From Diphasiastrum complanatum (Eukaryota > Streptophyta > Lycopodiopsida > Lycopodiales > Lycopodiaceae): a DNA stretch of 64,000 bases. The stretch is taken from contig CM055092.1 in NCBI GenBank assembly GCA_029204225.1, positions 99,762,651 to 99,826,650 on the forward strand, read 5' to 3'. Of the stretch, positions 13,641 through 24,430 are shown piece by piece; position 1 is the stretch's first letter, and the number at the start of each line of letters is the position of its first letter. The position numbers were made by a program, and so were the translations under genes. The notes beneath the pieces were generated by a model, which saw only the letters and a program-made list of their open reading frames with translations, did no database searches and was not told where the DNA came from.

Positions 13641-14150
13641 AAGGAAGGAAGGGCAAGATCATGAATGCATCACTCAAGAAACAAGCATGATCAAGGAGCT
13701 CAATGGATGCACCTAACTCATGGAGGCTCTTCTCATTTCAGCATGGAGTTGATACAATACACAAAAAGCTCCTCTTCACAAAGAGGGAGTATCTTAAATC
13801 AGCAAGAGAGCTCCTTAGGTGACATCCTAGTGGCATTTCCACATTTCACAAATTACAAGTGGAATAATGCTCTCCACTAGAGGTCATCATCAAAAGATGG
13901 CTCACTCTACTTTCTTTAGGGATCTACGTGCATTTATTACTTTAGCCTAAAAATACTAGTTCCTACATGGTCATTCCATCTTCCGGTATTCACCATGAGG
14001 CTTACACAATTTCCACTTGACAGTATTAACTAGTATTTCTCGACTCTTATACTCGGCTCTCAGTCTCAGACACCTCCTCGGTCTAAGGTGAGAGGTGCTC
14101 TTGGGTAGCTCTGGCCGTGCATCTTGGGGATTCATCAGAATCAGCCAACA
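13641..14150. other. no gene seen
   Basis: No protein similarity noticed. May be a continuation of LTR or leader sequence from the neighbouring retroelement pieces. Confidence 0.35.
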
Positions 14151-14906
14151 ATTTTTTTTTGAAAAATTTGTCAGTAAGTGAGAGACTTTTATTACTCCAA
14201 TACCAATTTTGCAACTAAAACCAAATCTTAACTTTTAGAACTTGACAAAATTGTCATACATAAATAATTTGTGAATGACAATCATGTCAAGAGTTGTAAA
14301 AGTCATCTATGTTGAGTCTAGGGGTTTGATAAACTTTTTTGTATCCATTTATGTGTGAGTAGGTAATAGGGCCAATTTTGGAATAGGAGGCAACTCGAGT
14401 AAGTACACTTGTAATTCCATGATTAGGACAAAGGTGGAATATGATGTGGCTCAAGCTAGTTAGGCTTGCTACAAGTGTCATAATTAGGTTGGATGTGTGA
14501 CTCATTCTTATGTGGTGGCATGAGATCTACTAATCAATCAAAAGTGAGAGTAACTTTACAATTACAAGATCATTAACAGTTGTTTAACTGGTCAATTAGA
14601 TTAGTTATTATTGGAACACAAAGACATAATAGTCTATACTTGAAATCCTATGTAAATTTGCAGAGTATCACATTTTTTCCATTCTTCGAAAAAATGTCAC
14701 ATTTATTTAAGTGCCCAAAAAAGCCCAAAATCTTGAGTAAACACTTTGTTGGGTGTTTTGCTTTTTTTGCCTGTTGAAATTTGCGACTAAAAATGAAAAC
14801 TATTCTGACAAACAGTTCAAAAATGCAGACTTCCTTGAGAGAGCGATTCACATAGAAAGAAAAGGAGGGCGGTTAGGATGAGTAGGAGTAAGATTAAACT
14901 CCAACA
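14151..14906 (-). mobile_element. probable 3' LTR of a minus-strand Copia relic
   Basis: On the minus strand the Copia RNase H piece at 14915-15480 is followed by a purine-rich tract (AGGGGAAG, complement of 14907-14914) and then by TGTTGGAG starting at 14906, the usual order of polypurine tract then LTR. The far end of the LTR is not resolved. Confidence 0.5.
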
Positions 14907-14914
14907 CTTCCCCT

Positions 14915-15480
14915 AAAGCTTACTACTATGAATCTGAATTAAGATTGAGATTTAACATGTCTACTAAAGTAGAATGTTTATCTAAAGACAATGGCTTTGT
15001 CAAAATATCAGCCAACATACTATTTGTATGACAGTAACTTGGTACAACATCTTTGTTCTAAACTTTCTCTCTAATAAAATGAAATTGAACTTTTATATGT
15101 TTAGTTCTAGTATGAGTACGTGGGTTCAGAGATAGAGCTATGCAACTTCAATTGTCGCACTAGAGTATTTTTGGACCAATTTGTAAAATTTGTAGATCCT
15201 GTAACAACCTTTTGAGCCAAATTATGTTTTTCACTACTGATGTAGCTGCAACATATTCTGATTTTGTAGAGGACAATGAAATGCATTTCTGCTTTATGCT
15301 ATTCCATGAAATGGGTCCTCCTACAAGGAAACAAATATAACCTAATTTGGATTTTCTAGTTTCCACGTCTCCTGCCCAGTCTGAATCTGAATAGGTGACT
15401 ATACTTAACCTAACAATCTATAACGGGGGATTTGATATGCCATGTCGAAATGTATCGAAATTCTGAATGCAAAATGGTGT
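14915..15480 (-). pseudogene. Copia RNase H / pol C terminus, minus strand
   Basis: The minus-strand reading contains SKLGYICFLVGGPISWNS, SLSSTKSEYVAATSVV and IIWLKRLLQDL, the RNase H pattern at the end of Ty1/Copia pol. Decayed sequence follows resembling a KHIKVQFHFIREKV..ADILTKPL motif. RNase H removes the RNA strand during reverse transcription. Only this 3' end remains, with stops after 15160; the rest of the element is absent. Confidence 0.75.
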
Positions 15481-15694
15481 TTTCAAGGAGTTAAAGATGA
15501 GGTCGTACTCACCATGTCCTTTTTGGATAGCAAAAGTCTTGTCAATATCTCAGGATGCTTTGTCAAATGCAGTAGTTGAGATCAACAAGCACTGGCTTAA
15601 AACATATCACATAGAAAATCAACTATTGACATTTTGAAACTAAAAATTACGACAATGAAAATTGATTGATTGACAACAAAAGAGCATAGACATC

Positions 15695-16358
15695 TTGAAG
15701 ACATCAAAGAAATGTACCTGCTCACATTGTTGTGAAAAACAAATGTGTCGCTTTGATCTGTCCAAACCTTGGTGGAGTCAATGGCAAAATACCCACTCTC
15801 ATCCCGACATCACATTGGAAAGTGTTGAAGGGGATCTTTCGATATCTTCAAAGAACAAGAAGTCATGGACTGGTTTTTCTTGCTTGTGAGGATGCATGTT
15901 TGGTTGGTTTTAGTGACTCGGATTGGGGTGGAGATCAAGACACTAGACGCTCTACAAGTGGACATTACTTTTTCTATGGAAATTCTGCAATTTCTTGGTC
16001 AAGTAAAAAGTAGCCTACTATTGCTACTTCTAGTGAGGTAGAATATAGAGCGATATTTTCAGCCACAACAGAGTGTTTATGGTCGAGAAGACTACTTGTT
16101 GACATGAAGTTTGGCGAGCCCTCAGCCACTCTTATCTTGAGTGATAGTCAAAGTGCTATTGCCATTGCATGGAATCTTGTTTAATGGTGACATTTTACTT
16201 GAGTATTGTCCTACAAAGGATAATATTGCGAACCTCTTCACTAACGCATTGCCTAGAGTCAGATTTGAAGCTTTATGCAAAGCTTTAAATTTAATACCAC
16301 GTGGTGGCTTTATTACATAGTGAAGATTTCACTTTTTTTGCATTGTCATTTAAACGGG
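15695..16358 (+). pseudogene. Copia RNase H / pol C terminus, plus strand
   Basis: The plus-strand reading contains SHWKVLKGIFRYLQRT, GFSDSDWGGDQDTRRS, GHYFFYGNSAISWSSKK, then after a stop TIATSSEVEYRAI, SDSQSAIAIA and CPTKDNIANLFTNALP. These are Copia RNase H motifs, with the catalytic-region SDSDW intact. It ends at GGF-I-T-stop and is followed by CGGGG and TGTTAGAAATA at 16360, a likely LTR start. The orientation is opposite to the RNase H piece just upstream, so these are two different elements. Confidence 0.75.
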
Positions 16359-16359
16359 G

Positions 16360-16960
16360 TGTTAGAAATAAATGACTATGCTAAAGTTAATCCATAGGTT
16401 ACTTTGACCCAAAAGGTCGAGATTTGTATAACCATGGGTATTAGCTATCTAGGCCATGTTAAGTTTGTCTTAATTTATGATGGACCCAATTTTGATCATG
16501 TACTGATTCATGGGTCCTTAGAGGTCTAATTTGGTTTAGGGGCCCTATCTTGACTTTTGGGGGTGCCCTGCATTCAGTAAGTAGGTGAATAGATAGACAT
16601 GTTCTGTATCTCTTGATTGTACCTAAAGATGAATGTTAGGTCATTGGAGACCAAGTGCAACAAAACTAAGGTCTGTTTGGTCGAAATTGATTGAGGCACT
16701 GAATCTTTGTTCTTGTTGATGGATTGTAGATAGGGTAAAACTCTGAAGGTTGCTATTCAGTTGTCAGACAAATGTGACAGGTGTAGATGTGGTGTGTGTT
16801 CCAGAGTTTTTGATGTCTTGAGGAAAATAGGGTATGAGCAATTTCAAAAAGATGTTTTCTTGGTATTTTGATGATGGTTCGTGTCAATAGCAGACTAGAA
16901 GCAAGTTTGATTGCAAGTTCCAATGCCACTACCCCTCAGCAGTCTTGCTTGAGCAAGAGT
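16360..16960 (+). mobile_element. probable truncated 3' LTR of the 15.7-16.4 kb Copia relic
   Basis: Begins TGTTAGAAATA immediately after a G-rich tract that follows the RNase H end. A matching terminus (TATTTCTAACA) was not seen, so the right border is arbitrary and the LTR is probably truncated. No other gene lies here. Confidence 0.35.
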
Positions 16961-16973
16961 TGATAATCTTTTT

Positions 16974-17290
16974 TTGTTGTCAAAACTTTTTCACATTACA
17001 AAGCCTTTTCAAGTTGTACATTCGGATATTCATGGTGTTATAACTATTAGAAATGGAGGAGCTAAGATGTATGTCACCTTTATTGATGATCTTAGTAGAT
17101 TTTGTTGGGTCTATATACTAAAGAGAAAGGATGAAGTGTATGATGTCTTTGTGAAATTCAAGAATGTAAGAAAGAACCAATTCACTACAAGGATCAAGTG
17201 CTTGAGGAGTGACAATGGTGGTGAGTACATCTCAACTCAGTTCAAAGCCTTTTGTGATGAGCATGGGATCAAGAGTGAGTACAGAACTCC
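16974..17290 (+). pseudogene. isolated Copia integrase fragment
   Basis: An open frame with VHSDIHG, YVTFIDDLSRFCWVY and CLRSDNGGEYIS, the first two acidic residues of the Copia integrase DDE core. It is nearly identical in protein to 25080-25370 of the nested Copia element, so it comes from the same family. The similarity stops at a run of about 17 T (17291-17307). No gag, protease or RT accompanies it. Confidence 0.85.
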
Positions 17291-17539
17291 TTTTTTTTTT
17301 TTTTGGTGAAATTGGTGTAGAACGGTGCACTTGATCTATGATGGATTTATGGAGTTGGTAGTCACTAATTATGACGAGTGAATGAGAGGGATTCTAATGA
17401 ACTAAAGAGCGCCAGAATGTCAGATGGATATAGAAACATTGCCAGTAACATTCGCCTGAAACATCAAAAGTTCGCACTTTGTTGAGGTAGGAATGACTTC
17501 GTTCTAGGTCTATTTATGCTTGGTGGGTAGTAGGCAGTC

Positions 17540-18140
17540 CGGTCCAGTCGAGATGTAATGTATTTGATATAGTCAAAATTTTAAACAACTGATCCGGTCG
17601 AAATTTGAGATGCTAATCTAGTCAAGATTTCGTCTTTGGATCCAATCGAGATGTGATGAATCTACTCCGGTCGAGATTTTAAACAGGTGATTCGGTTAAG
17701 ATGTGATGACTCTGATCCGGTCAAGATTTAAAATAGGTGATCGGGTCGAGATATGATGACTTTGATTTGGTCGAAATTTTGTCTTTGTTGGCATCCAGTC
17801 ATCCAGTCAAGATTGCCATCTGGTTGAGATTTAAGTTGTTGGTATTCGGTCGAGATTGCCATCCGGTTGAGATGTGAGCTGTTGGCATCCGGTGAAGATT
17901 GTCATCCGGTTGAGATTTGAGCTGTTGGTCTCCTGTTGAGATTGCCATTCGGTTGAGATGTGATCTGTTGGCATCCGGTGAGATGTGATCTGTTGGTATC
18001 TGGTTGAGATGTGAATCTGTTGGTATCCGGTCGAGATTGCCATCTGGTTGAGATGTGAACTGTTGGCATCCGGTTGAGATTGCCATCCGGTTAAGATTTG
18101 AGCTGTTGGCGTCCGGTCGAGATTGCCATCCTGTTGAGAA
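17540..18140. repeat. GGTCGAGATT-type minisatellite
   Basis: Degenerate repeats of CCGGT(C/T)GAGATT spaced 20-43 bp. From about 17790 to 18140 a compound unit of about 43 bp combines TTGCCATCCGGTTGAGAT with GAGCTGTTGGCATCCGGT, and repeats about eight times. The long minus-strand frames across it are repeat-encoded and not convincing genes. The motif is the reverse complement of the AATCTCGACCGG repeats at 18980-19510. Confidence 0.8.
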
Positions 18141-18979
18141 CTAAGGTCCTGAAGTGGAAATGACAAGTCTATCAATATGAGAAAGTTCTCAGTGGTTTTG
18201 TAGGTCTTAATTACCATATTTGTCTGTGCATGTACAAAAATGATGGTTCTAAACTACTGATAGAATATGGACACTTAAAGTGAGAAAACCTAACTTGTGA
18301 AACTTGACTACAGGATGTTGACCTTGAACATAAAAAATAAGTAAAAAATAATGAATAACAAGAAGGTAGACATCCAAAGGGACCATGAACAAGAATGGAA
18401 ATAGTGTGGAAGCAATAAAAGAGTAAAGACAAAAGGGGTGAGTATTTTTAGATGAATGCCATGACTTGCATATTCCAATGAGTTGGAGTGGCTTCAAGAA
18501 GTGAATGAAACTTGAGAATCCTCTGACAGGCATGATTAAAACCATTATATTGCATAACGATCTTGCTGCCTGGCTGCCCATTGAATCTAGACTTGTTTGG
18601 CAAAAACCATATGAAGTCTGGTAATAGACAATGAGAAACAAATAAGTAACTGCCAACTGGTATGAAACTGAGCAGAGAATCAAACTATCATTAATAAGAC
18701 TCTATAAACATTTGGCACCTTTGCTTCTTGAACATAGATAGACTCATTGAACATGTCTTCCAAATATGTTGACATCAAAACCAATTAGATCCCTACAACA
18801 ATTTTACCAATCATTCACAAATCTACTACCATTCAAAAGTTTTTGCAGTTGATCTGCACTTTCAAATCCATCCATATACACCACCTTGCTCCTCTCTTTG
18901 CATTCCTATCCCACATTGTCACCACCCTCTTTTCATGATCACACACATTCTTGCAAGTCACGCTACACTTTTATCAGAG
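18141..18979. other. no gene supported
   Basis: A 144-residue hydrophobic minus-strand frame (18249-18683) has no recognisable motif and is likely chance. This segment separates two minisatellite blocks of opposite orientation. Confidence 0.4.
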
Positions 18980-19510
18980 TCCGTCTACTTCTCGACCAGA
19001 CCTCGACCGGACTACTTCTCAACAGGACCTTGACCATTTGATCTCGACAGGATAAAAAATGATCCCATCTTGACCGGTGGACCTTGACCATTTGATCTCG
19101 GTCGACGGATCAAGAACGATCCCATCTCGACTGGACCCTGACCATTTGCTCACGACCGGATCTCTAATCTAGACTTCAAAAATCTTGACTGGATCAAGAA
19201 CGACGATCCCATCTCGACCAAACCCTGACCATTTGCTCTCAACATGATCTCTAATCTTGACCAAATCCAGACTTCAAAAACCTCGGTAGGATCCAGAATG
19301 AATCCATAATGATCTCATCTCGACTGGATCTAGACCACTCCAATCTCGACCGGATCTAGACTTCAAAAAAGTCTCGAATGGATCCAGAACGATCTCATCT
19401 CATACCACTCCAATCTCGACCGGATCTAGACTTCAATAAATCTCGACCGGATCCAAACTTCAAAATATCTAGATTGGATCCAGAATGATCTCATCTGAGA
19501 CCACTCCAAT
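18980..19510. repeat. AATCTCGACCGG-type minisatellite
   Basis: Irregular repeats combining (A)TCTCGACCGGATC, TAGACTTCAAAAA, AACGATCCCATC and GACCATTTG. Same core motif as the 17540-18140 block in the opposite orientation, and as the 54900-55830 and 58260-59220 blocks. Confidence 0.75.
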
Positions 19511-19874
19511 CTTGACCAGATATATAGGCCACTTCGTACCTACATATAGGTCAACACTAGTTTCCCCTCTCAATTCAAGTTGCCCTATTAGATGGGATCC
19601 CTCGAGAATCCTTAGGGTTCATATGACGGACGTAGGATATCAGATCCTAATCCTATCAGGTGACATATGCCAACTGTTTAGACGAGGAATTGTGAGATAT
19701 CATTTTTACACACCTGACTTTCACCACAATCTACAACCTGGGGACGTCTTATTTAGAATACAACACCACGAATTTAGGCTAGATCGGTCCTGGAAACTAA
19801 TCGACACTACGTGTATGCATTTCGCAGGATTGTCACAAGAAGTACCACAAACCCCCCCAAATACCCTTTACTAG
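19485..19874 (+). CDS. unrecognised open reading frame, 129 codons
   Basis: I do not recognise this protein. It is less repetitive than the minisatellite upstream. It contains the varied, protein-like stretch YHFYTPDFHHNLQPGDVLF and RIQHHEFRLDRSWKL. A second stretch continues in the same frame after the stop (to about 20047). It lies upstream of the decayed Copia pol at 20640-22362 on the same strand, so it might be part of that element's gag or leader. It may also be chance. No start context or promoter stands out. Confidence 0.2.
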   Translation: MISSETTPILTRYIGHFVPTYRSTLVSPLNSSCPIRWDPSRILRVHMTDVGYQILILSGDICQLFRRGIVRYHFYTPDFHHNLQPGDVLFRIQHHEFRLDRSWKLIDTTCMHFAGLSQEVPQTPPNTLY

Positions 19875-20639
19875 GATCCGTATGAACAATGTACAGAGTC
19901 GCCTGGAACCACTAATAGCGCCAACATAAATTTAGAAGATAGAGCCAGGAATAGAAATCAACGAACACTATACCAACAACCTGAGCTAGTAGTGAATATT
20001 TCCAATGACAGATTATCCGAGGATCCTACTAATGACCTCATCTATTAAGGGAGAACCATCTGATTCATTCGAGTTGGATCTAAGCTGAATCTCACAAGAT
20101 TCTTGGCTAGAAATTTCTTTTAAGATTCCTCAAATGATTTGTTTCTCATAATCTCTTTGATGCCATTAGATCCTACCTTGGGTTTAGAGGCAGATTTGGC
20201 CGAATTCTAGGTCAATAGTATTAATGGCAGCACCGCCCAATCCTACTCATAGAAGGATGGATGGCCATAAGGTCTGTTACCCTCGACATAGAGCATGAGA
20301 GCGTGAACACTAGAGATGTAGCCAGTGAAATAGTTAGGAAAGTACGACAGTTCCAAATCCGTATTTACTATCACATAGATCTTGTATGGGTACTATTGTC
20401 CACCACTTTGACTCGGCTACGCCAAGGATAGAAGAGAGTTAGCATACCAAATTCTGAGAGGGTAGAAGTGACAAAAACACCATCGTAACTCGATAATCAG
20501 TTTATCTCCCAAGCAGTCATACCTCTGAGAGCCTGGAAAACTCTCATTGATCCAAGGGTACAGGGTGATCGAGATGGCCCCTAGGATTGGAAACAACGTT
20601 ACCCTGATCACTCGTGTAACGACATTGTGGGTCATTCCC

Positions 20640-22362
20640 TCACTAGGGATCTTCCGATGGGACCAATCCCTCGACAGAAAATCTGCCCAACATACTCAGT
20701 GACAACACAATCAAGGATTGGATCATCAATCAATGCTACCTTTGAGAAGATCAAACCGAGTGTGCATACAGCCCACAAGGTATATTCAAAAGTATGTGTG
20801 TCTTTTTATCTAGGAACCGACTATTGTTGATGAGGCACTAAGCCAACTAGACTCTGATCTCTGAGAGAAGCGATGGACAAAGAGTATTTCTCTTTGATAA
20901 AAAACCAGACATGGTCATTGGTAAACCTACCTGCTGGCATCAATCTCGATTGCAAATGGGTGTTTAAGATCAAATACAATGCTAATGGAAGTATCGATCG
21001 AAAGAAAACCTGACAAGTGGCACGAGATTTTCTCAAATCCCAACCATTGAGTATAGTGAGTCTTTAGTCCATTAGACAAACACTCTTCGATCCGACTACT
21101 CCTGCTGTATGCTGTTGCAGCCGACCTCAAAGTACATCAACTCAATGTACAGATAGCCTATCTGAATGAGCTCATCGATGAATACATCTACATGGTACAG
21201 TCCAAGGGATAAGTTCTCGAAGATATTAAGAATCATGTCTGTAAATTCCATAAGGCACTTTATGACTTGAAACAATTGACAAGAGCTTGGTTTCAAAGGA
21301 TCAACACATTCGTCATCCAACACAGTTTTCAACCAAGCCCTGCCAATTATAATGTTTATTTCAAGTCAATGCAACATTCCTTCATTATCGTCACCTTGTA
21401 TGTCGACGACATGTTGTTTTTTGACAACATTATCGATCAGGGCCAGTGAAGGATGCTAAAACAGACGTTGCCTTCCAAATTTAACATGACCAATCTAGGT
21501 GAAGGTCAGGACTGTCTTGGCATCGAGACAAAGCAAGACGACTAACTTATATAGCTCAAAGGTAAGTTTATAATACCCTTATTAGATATAATCTGATCAA
21601 TTGTAAAGAAGCTCACTCACCGACGGATCCAGGTCTGCGATTGTCGAAGGACCAATGTCTTTAAACTAAACAGGAAAGGAGCAAATGAGAGAGTTCCATA
21701 CCAATCGATACTCATATCTATCATGTATGAAATGGTATGTACAAGACCTGACATCGCTTTTGCAGTTAGCTCACTAAGCCAATTCATGGCTAATCCTGGC
21801 ATCACCAATTGCTCTCATAAGATTCATGACATACATCTGAGCTACAAAGGACCTATGCATCTGCTATGGGAAAATCGACAACGACAATCTCCATTGCCTC
21901 AGTGGATATTCAAATGCGAGTTGGGGAGGAGATGCAGATACTCGTAAATGCACATCTAAGTTTACATTATTTTTCAACGATGGTCCTATCTCTTGGAACA
22001 GTCATAAACAAACATCTATTGGTCTTTCCTCCATAGAAGCAGAGTAGTATAATGTTGCTTCTAAAGCCATTAAAGAAGCAATTTGTTAGAGAAATTTATT
22101 ATCAAACATTAGTCTAAATTAGTACACTCCGCCAATCATGTTCTATGATAATCAGAGTGCCATTGCCTTATCAGCCAACCCTGGATTTCACTCTAGGAGT
22201 AAGCACATTGAGATTCGATATTACTATGTTAGGAGTAAGGTTCTCGTCACAGAGGTGAGCTTGACGTACTGTTGGATGCAAAACATGATCACATATGTGT
22301 TTACCAAAGCATTGAGTTCCATTCACACTGCTTCAGTTTTACATGGATTGTCGCATTGTCTA
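20640..22362 (+). pseudogene. old Copia RT-RNase H, interrupted by the nested element
   Basis: RT start: MDKEYFSLIKNQTWSL, DCKWVFKIKYNANGSIDR (20870-21010). Further RT: HKALYDLKQLTRAWFQR, then TLYVDDMLFFDN, which holds the YVDD catalytic motif (21250-21440). RNase H: MVCTRPDIAFAVSSLSQFM (21730-21800), FYDNQSAIALSANP..HSRSKHIEIRYYYVR (22140-22230) and VFTKAL (22300). Many stops and frameshifts. The last codons are SHCL and the insertion at 22363 lies just before the stop codon. The element resumes at 28203 with TAG at 28208-28210 and a purine tract near 28347. Clearly older than the element inside it. Confidence 0.8.
22358..22362. repeat. target-site duplication GTCTA, left copy
   Basis: GTCTA directly precedes the 5' LTR. 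An identical GTCTA at 28203-28207 directly follows the 3' LTR. Five bp is the usual Copia duplication. Confidence 0.95.
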
Positions 22363-23012
22363 TGTGAAAGATTCAACTAGTTTCATCACATTTTGCAATA
22401 TTTCCATATTTGGCATATTGAGGCCAAAACTTGTTTTAGATTTAGAGGTTGACTTTTCAAAGTTCATTAGTCTAAATTTCATTTGAATAAATACTTTTTG
22501 AAAGTGTGGGAAAGATAGAATGCGAGTTTGAGTAGATTCAATTTGAATAAGTTGGGTACATTGAATCTAGACCCAAAATTGGTAGGGTTAGCATTTTGGT
22601 GAGAAAGCCAAGTGGCCAAATAGGGTTTGGACCTGCTATAAAAGGATGTAACTCATGGAGAGAGTCATCTTCTCTCTTCTCTATCTCATTTCATGCTTAT
22701 ACATGGTTCTCTTGGATTCTACTATCCATTGGTGCACTATCTTGGTGATTGCTTGCAATTCTATGTGTAGAATGATCTATATTTGTTATTTTTGGATCCA
22801 CACGTGTGAAATATAGTAGCTTCCTGGTTTTTTATGGACAGCAATAGTACATAATCATTTCATTCAAGTTTGATCAAGTTCTATTAGTGTTTGCATCTCA
22901 AATTGTGTGTAGATGCTGATTTTTTTACATTGGTGAAATTGGTAGTATATTTCTCTTTCTAACCAAAGATCATTCAAGTACATTGGATCTTAAGGATCTG
23001 AAATCTTTCACA
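22363..23012 (+). repeat. 5' LTR of nested Copia element
   Basis: 650 bp, TGTGAAAG...CTTTCACA, an 8-bp terminal inverted repeat. A CTATAAAAGG box lies at 22636-22645, and a CACACGTGTG palindrome at 22799-22808, downstream of that box. Same length as the 3' LTR, with only substitutions between them. Confidence 0.95.
22636..22645 (+). promoter_or_regulatory. TATA box of the 5' LTR
   Basis: CTATAAAAGG, placed within the LTR as expected for the U3/R boundary. The same box is found in the sister LTR as TTATAAAAGG (from 27826) and in the related LTR near 45080. Confidence 0.7.
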
Positions 23013-23025
23013 TGGTATTAGAGCT
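23013..23025 (+). other. primer binding site, initiator tRNA-Met type
   Basis: TGGTATTAGAGCT follows the 5' LTR with no spacer. The usual plant Copia site is TGGTATCAGAGC, so one C-to-T change is present. Confidence 0.85.
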
Positions 23026-23612
23026 TGTGTTTCAGGTTATGAAGGAGAAAATCAGATCTATCAATGATTTGGTGAAGATATCAAGTCTAGAGCATGCTAG
23101 AGAGGATTCTACACCAAAATCGGATTTTTTGCTTTTGTAGATTGGATCTTTTGTAGATCAAAACACTAAATAGGTCAATATACTTGTTCAATTCCATTTT
23201 TTGAATTCACATGCTGGACTTGTCCAATTTTTTGATCATTGGTTCAGCCTAAGTGGTGGCTTATAGATTGCATATCAAATTTTCAGCATTTGCATGTAGA
23301 TTTGGAATAGTCAATTTTTTGTGATTTTGTCAAAACCCTAATTTTGATTGGATCTCTAGCTAGTGAAATTGCTGGACCTCATTTGAGTGTGTTTCAATCT
23401 TAGAAAGTGGCAAAAGTCATTATATTGAGGATAGATCATAGGGTGATCAAGATTCCATGATTCTATGTGTTGATTTGCTTGGATAAGTGCTAGAAGAGAA
23501 TTTGTGAGATAGTTTCAAATCTTGGTGATTTCTTTTGAAAGTATTTGTTGTTGTTCAAAGGAGTTCTTTGTGCATTGAAGCAGGTTGAAAGAGAAGATCA
23601 GGTCATTGCTAC

Positions 23613-24430
23613 ATGGCAATCTCAATTGGAGTCATGTTGGAAGCCAATGATAGGCTTACCTCAAGTAGCTATTCATTATAGAAAGTGAGGATGGAGTCAC
23701 TTCTTGAGATGAATGATGTTTTGAATATTGTTGTAGGTTTGGAGGAGTGACCAGCAACACAACAAGATCAATTGAGGATGACAAGAGGTCCAAGAAAGCT
23801 CTACACATGATAAAGATGAATGTTACCAATGAACTTCTCAAGGAAGTTGGTAAGTGCACATCATCTTTGAAAGCTTGGAATTCATTGAAGAAGCTTTATG
23901 AATCCAAGTCTACTTCTAGAGTGTTGACTCTAAGAAGGCATTTCTTGTTTTCAAAAGAATGAAGAAAGTCCAAGTACTTTTGTTTTGAGAATGAAAGCAT
24001 TGAATGATGAGTTAGCTTGCATAGATGAAAGCTTAAGGAAGGAGAGCTTATTCAAGTGATTCTTAATGGCTTGTTGGATGCTCATGCTAACATTGTTCAA
24101 AGTATTTCTATTCAAAAGACTTTGCCAAGTTTGATGGATCTTCAAGAGATCTTGATCAATGAGGAATATAGGCTTCAAGCAAGAGGTGGATCTACATCGA
24201 CACTTCAAGAGGATGCTATGTTTACAAAGGGCAAATTCAAGGGCAAAACCAAAAGCAAGTGGTCTAAAGGGCAAGATCAAGTGGATGCTTCTTCAAGTGG
24301 CAAAAAGAAGGATAGATCAAAGCTCAAGTGCTTCTATTGTGGCATCAAATGACACTTTGCAAGTGAGTGCTACAAGAAGAAGAGAGATCAAGGAGCCAAG
24401 CAAGGTAATCTTACTCTTGATGAGGATGGT
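23613..24430 (+). pseudogene. Copia gag (nucleocapsid), inactivated
   Basis: Homologous along its length to the open gag at 46022-46840. It starts MAISIGVMLEANDRLTSS and hits a TAG where the sister has a Thr-Trp codon pair. Later it keeps KKALHMIKMNVTNELLKEVG and SRVLTLRRHF in one frame. A frameshift follows near 23960. The zinc knuckle at about 24331-24372 reads CFYCGIK-stop-HFASEC: the glycine of the CCHC knuckle is replaced by TGA. Gag would package element RNA in cytoplasmic particles. Confidence 0.9.

Noticed and set aside
17799-18217. Minus-strand frames of 95 and 128 codons
   Set aside because: Repeat-encoded by the GGTCGAGATT minisatellite.
18249-18683. 144-codon hydrophobic minus-strand frame as a membrane protein
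   Set aside because: No motif, no homologous copy in the window and no flanking gene structure; likely chance in AT-rich DNA.
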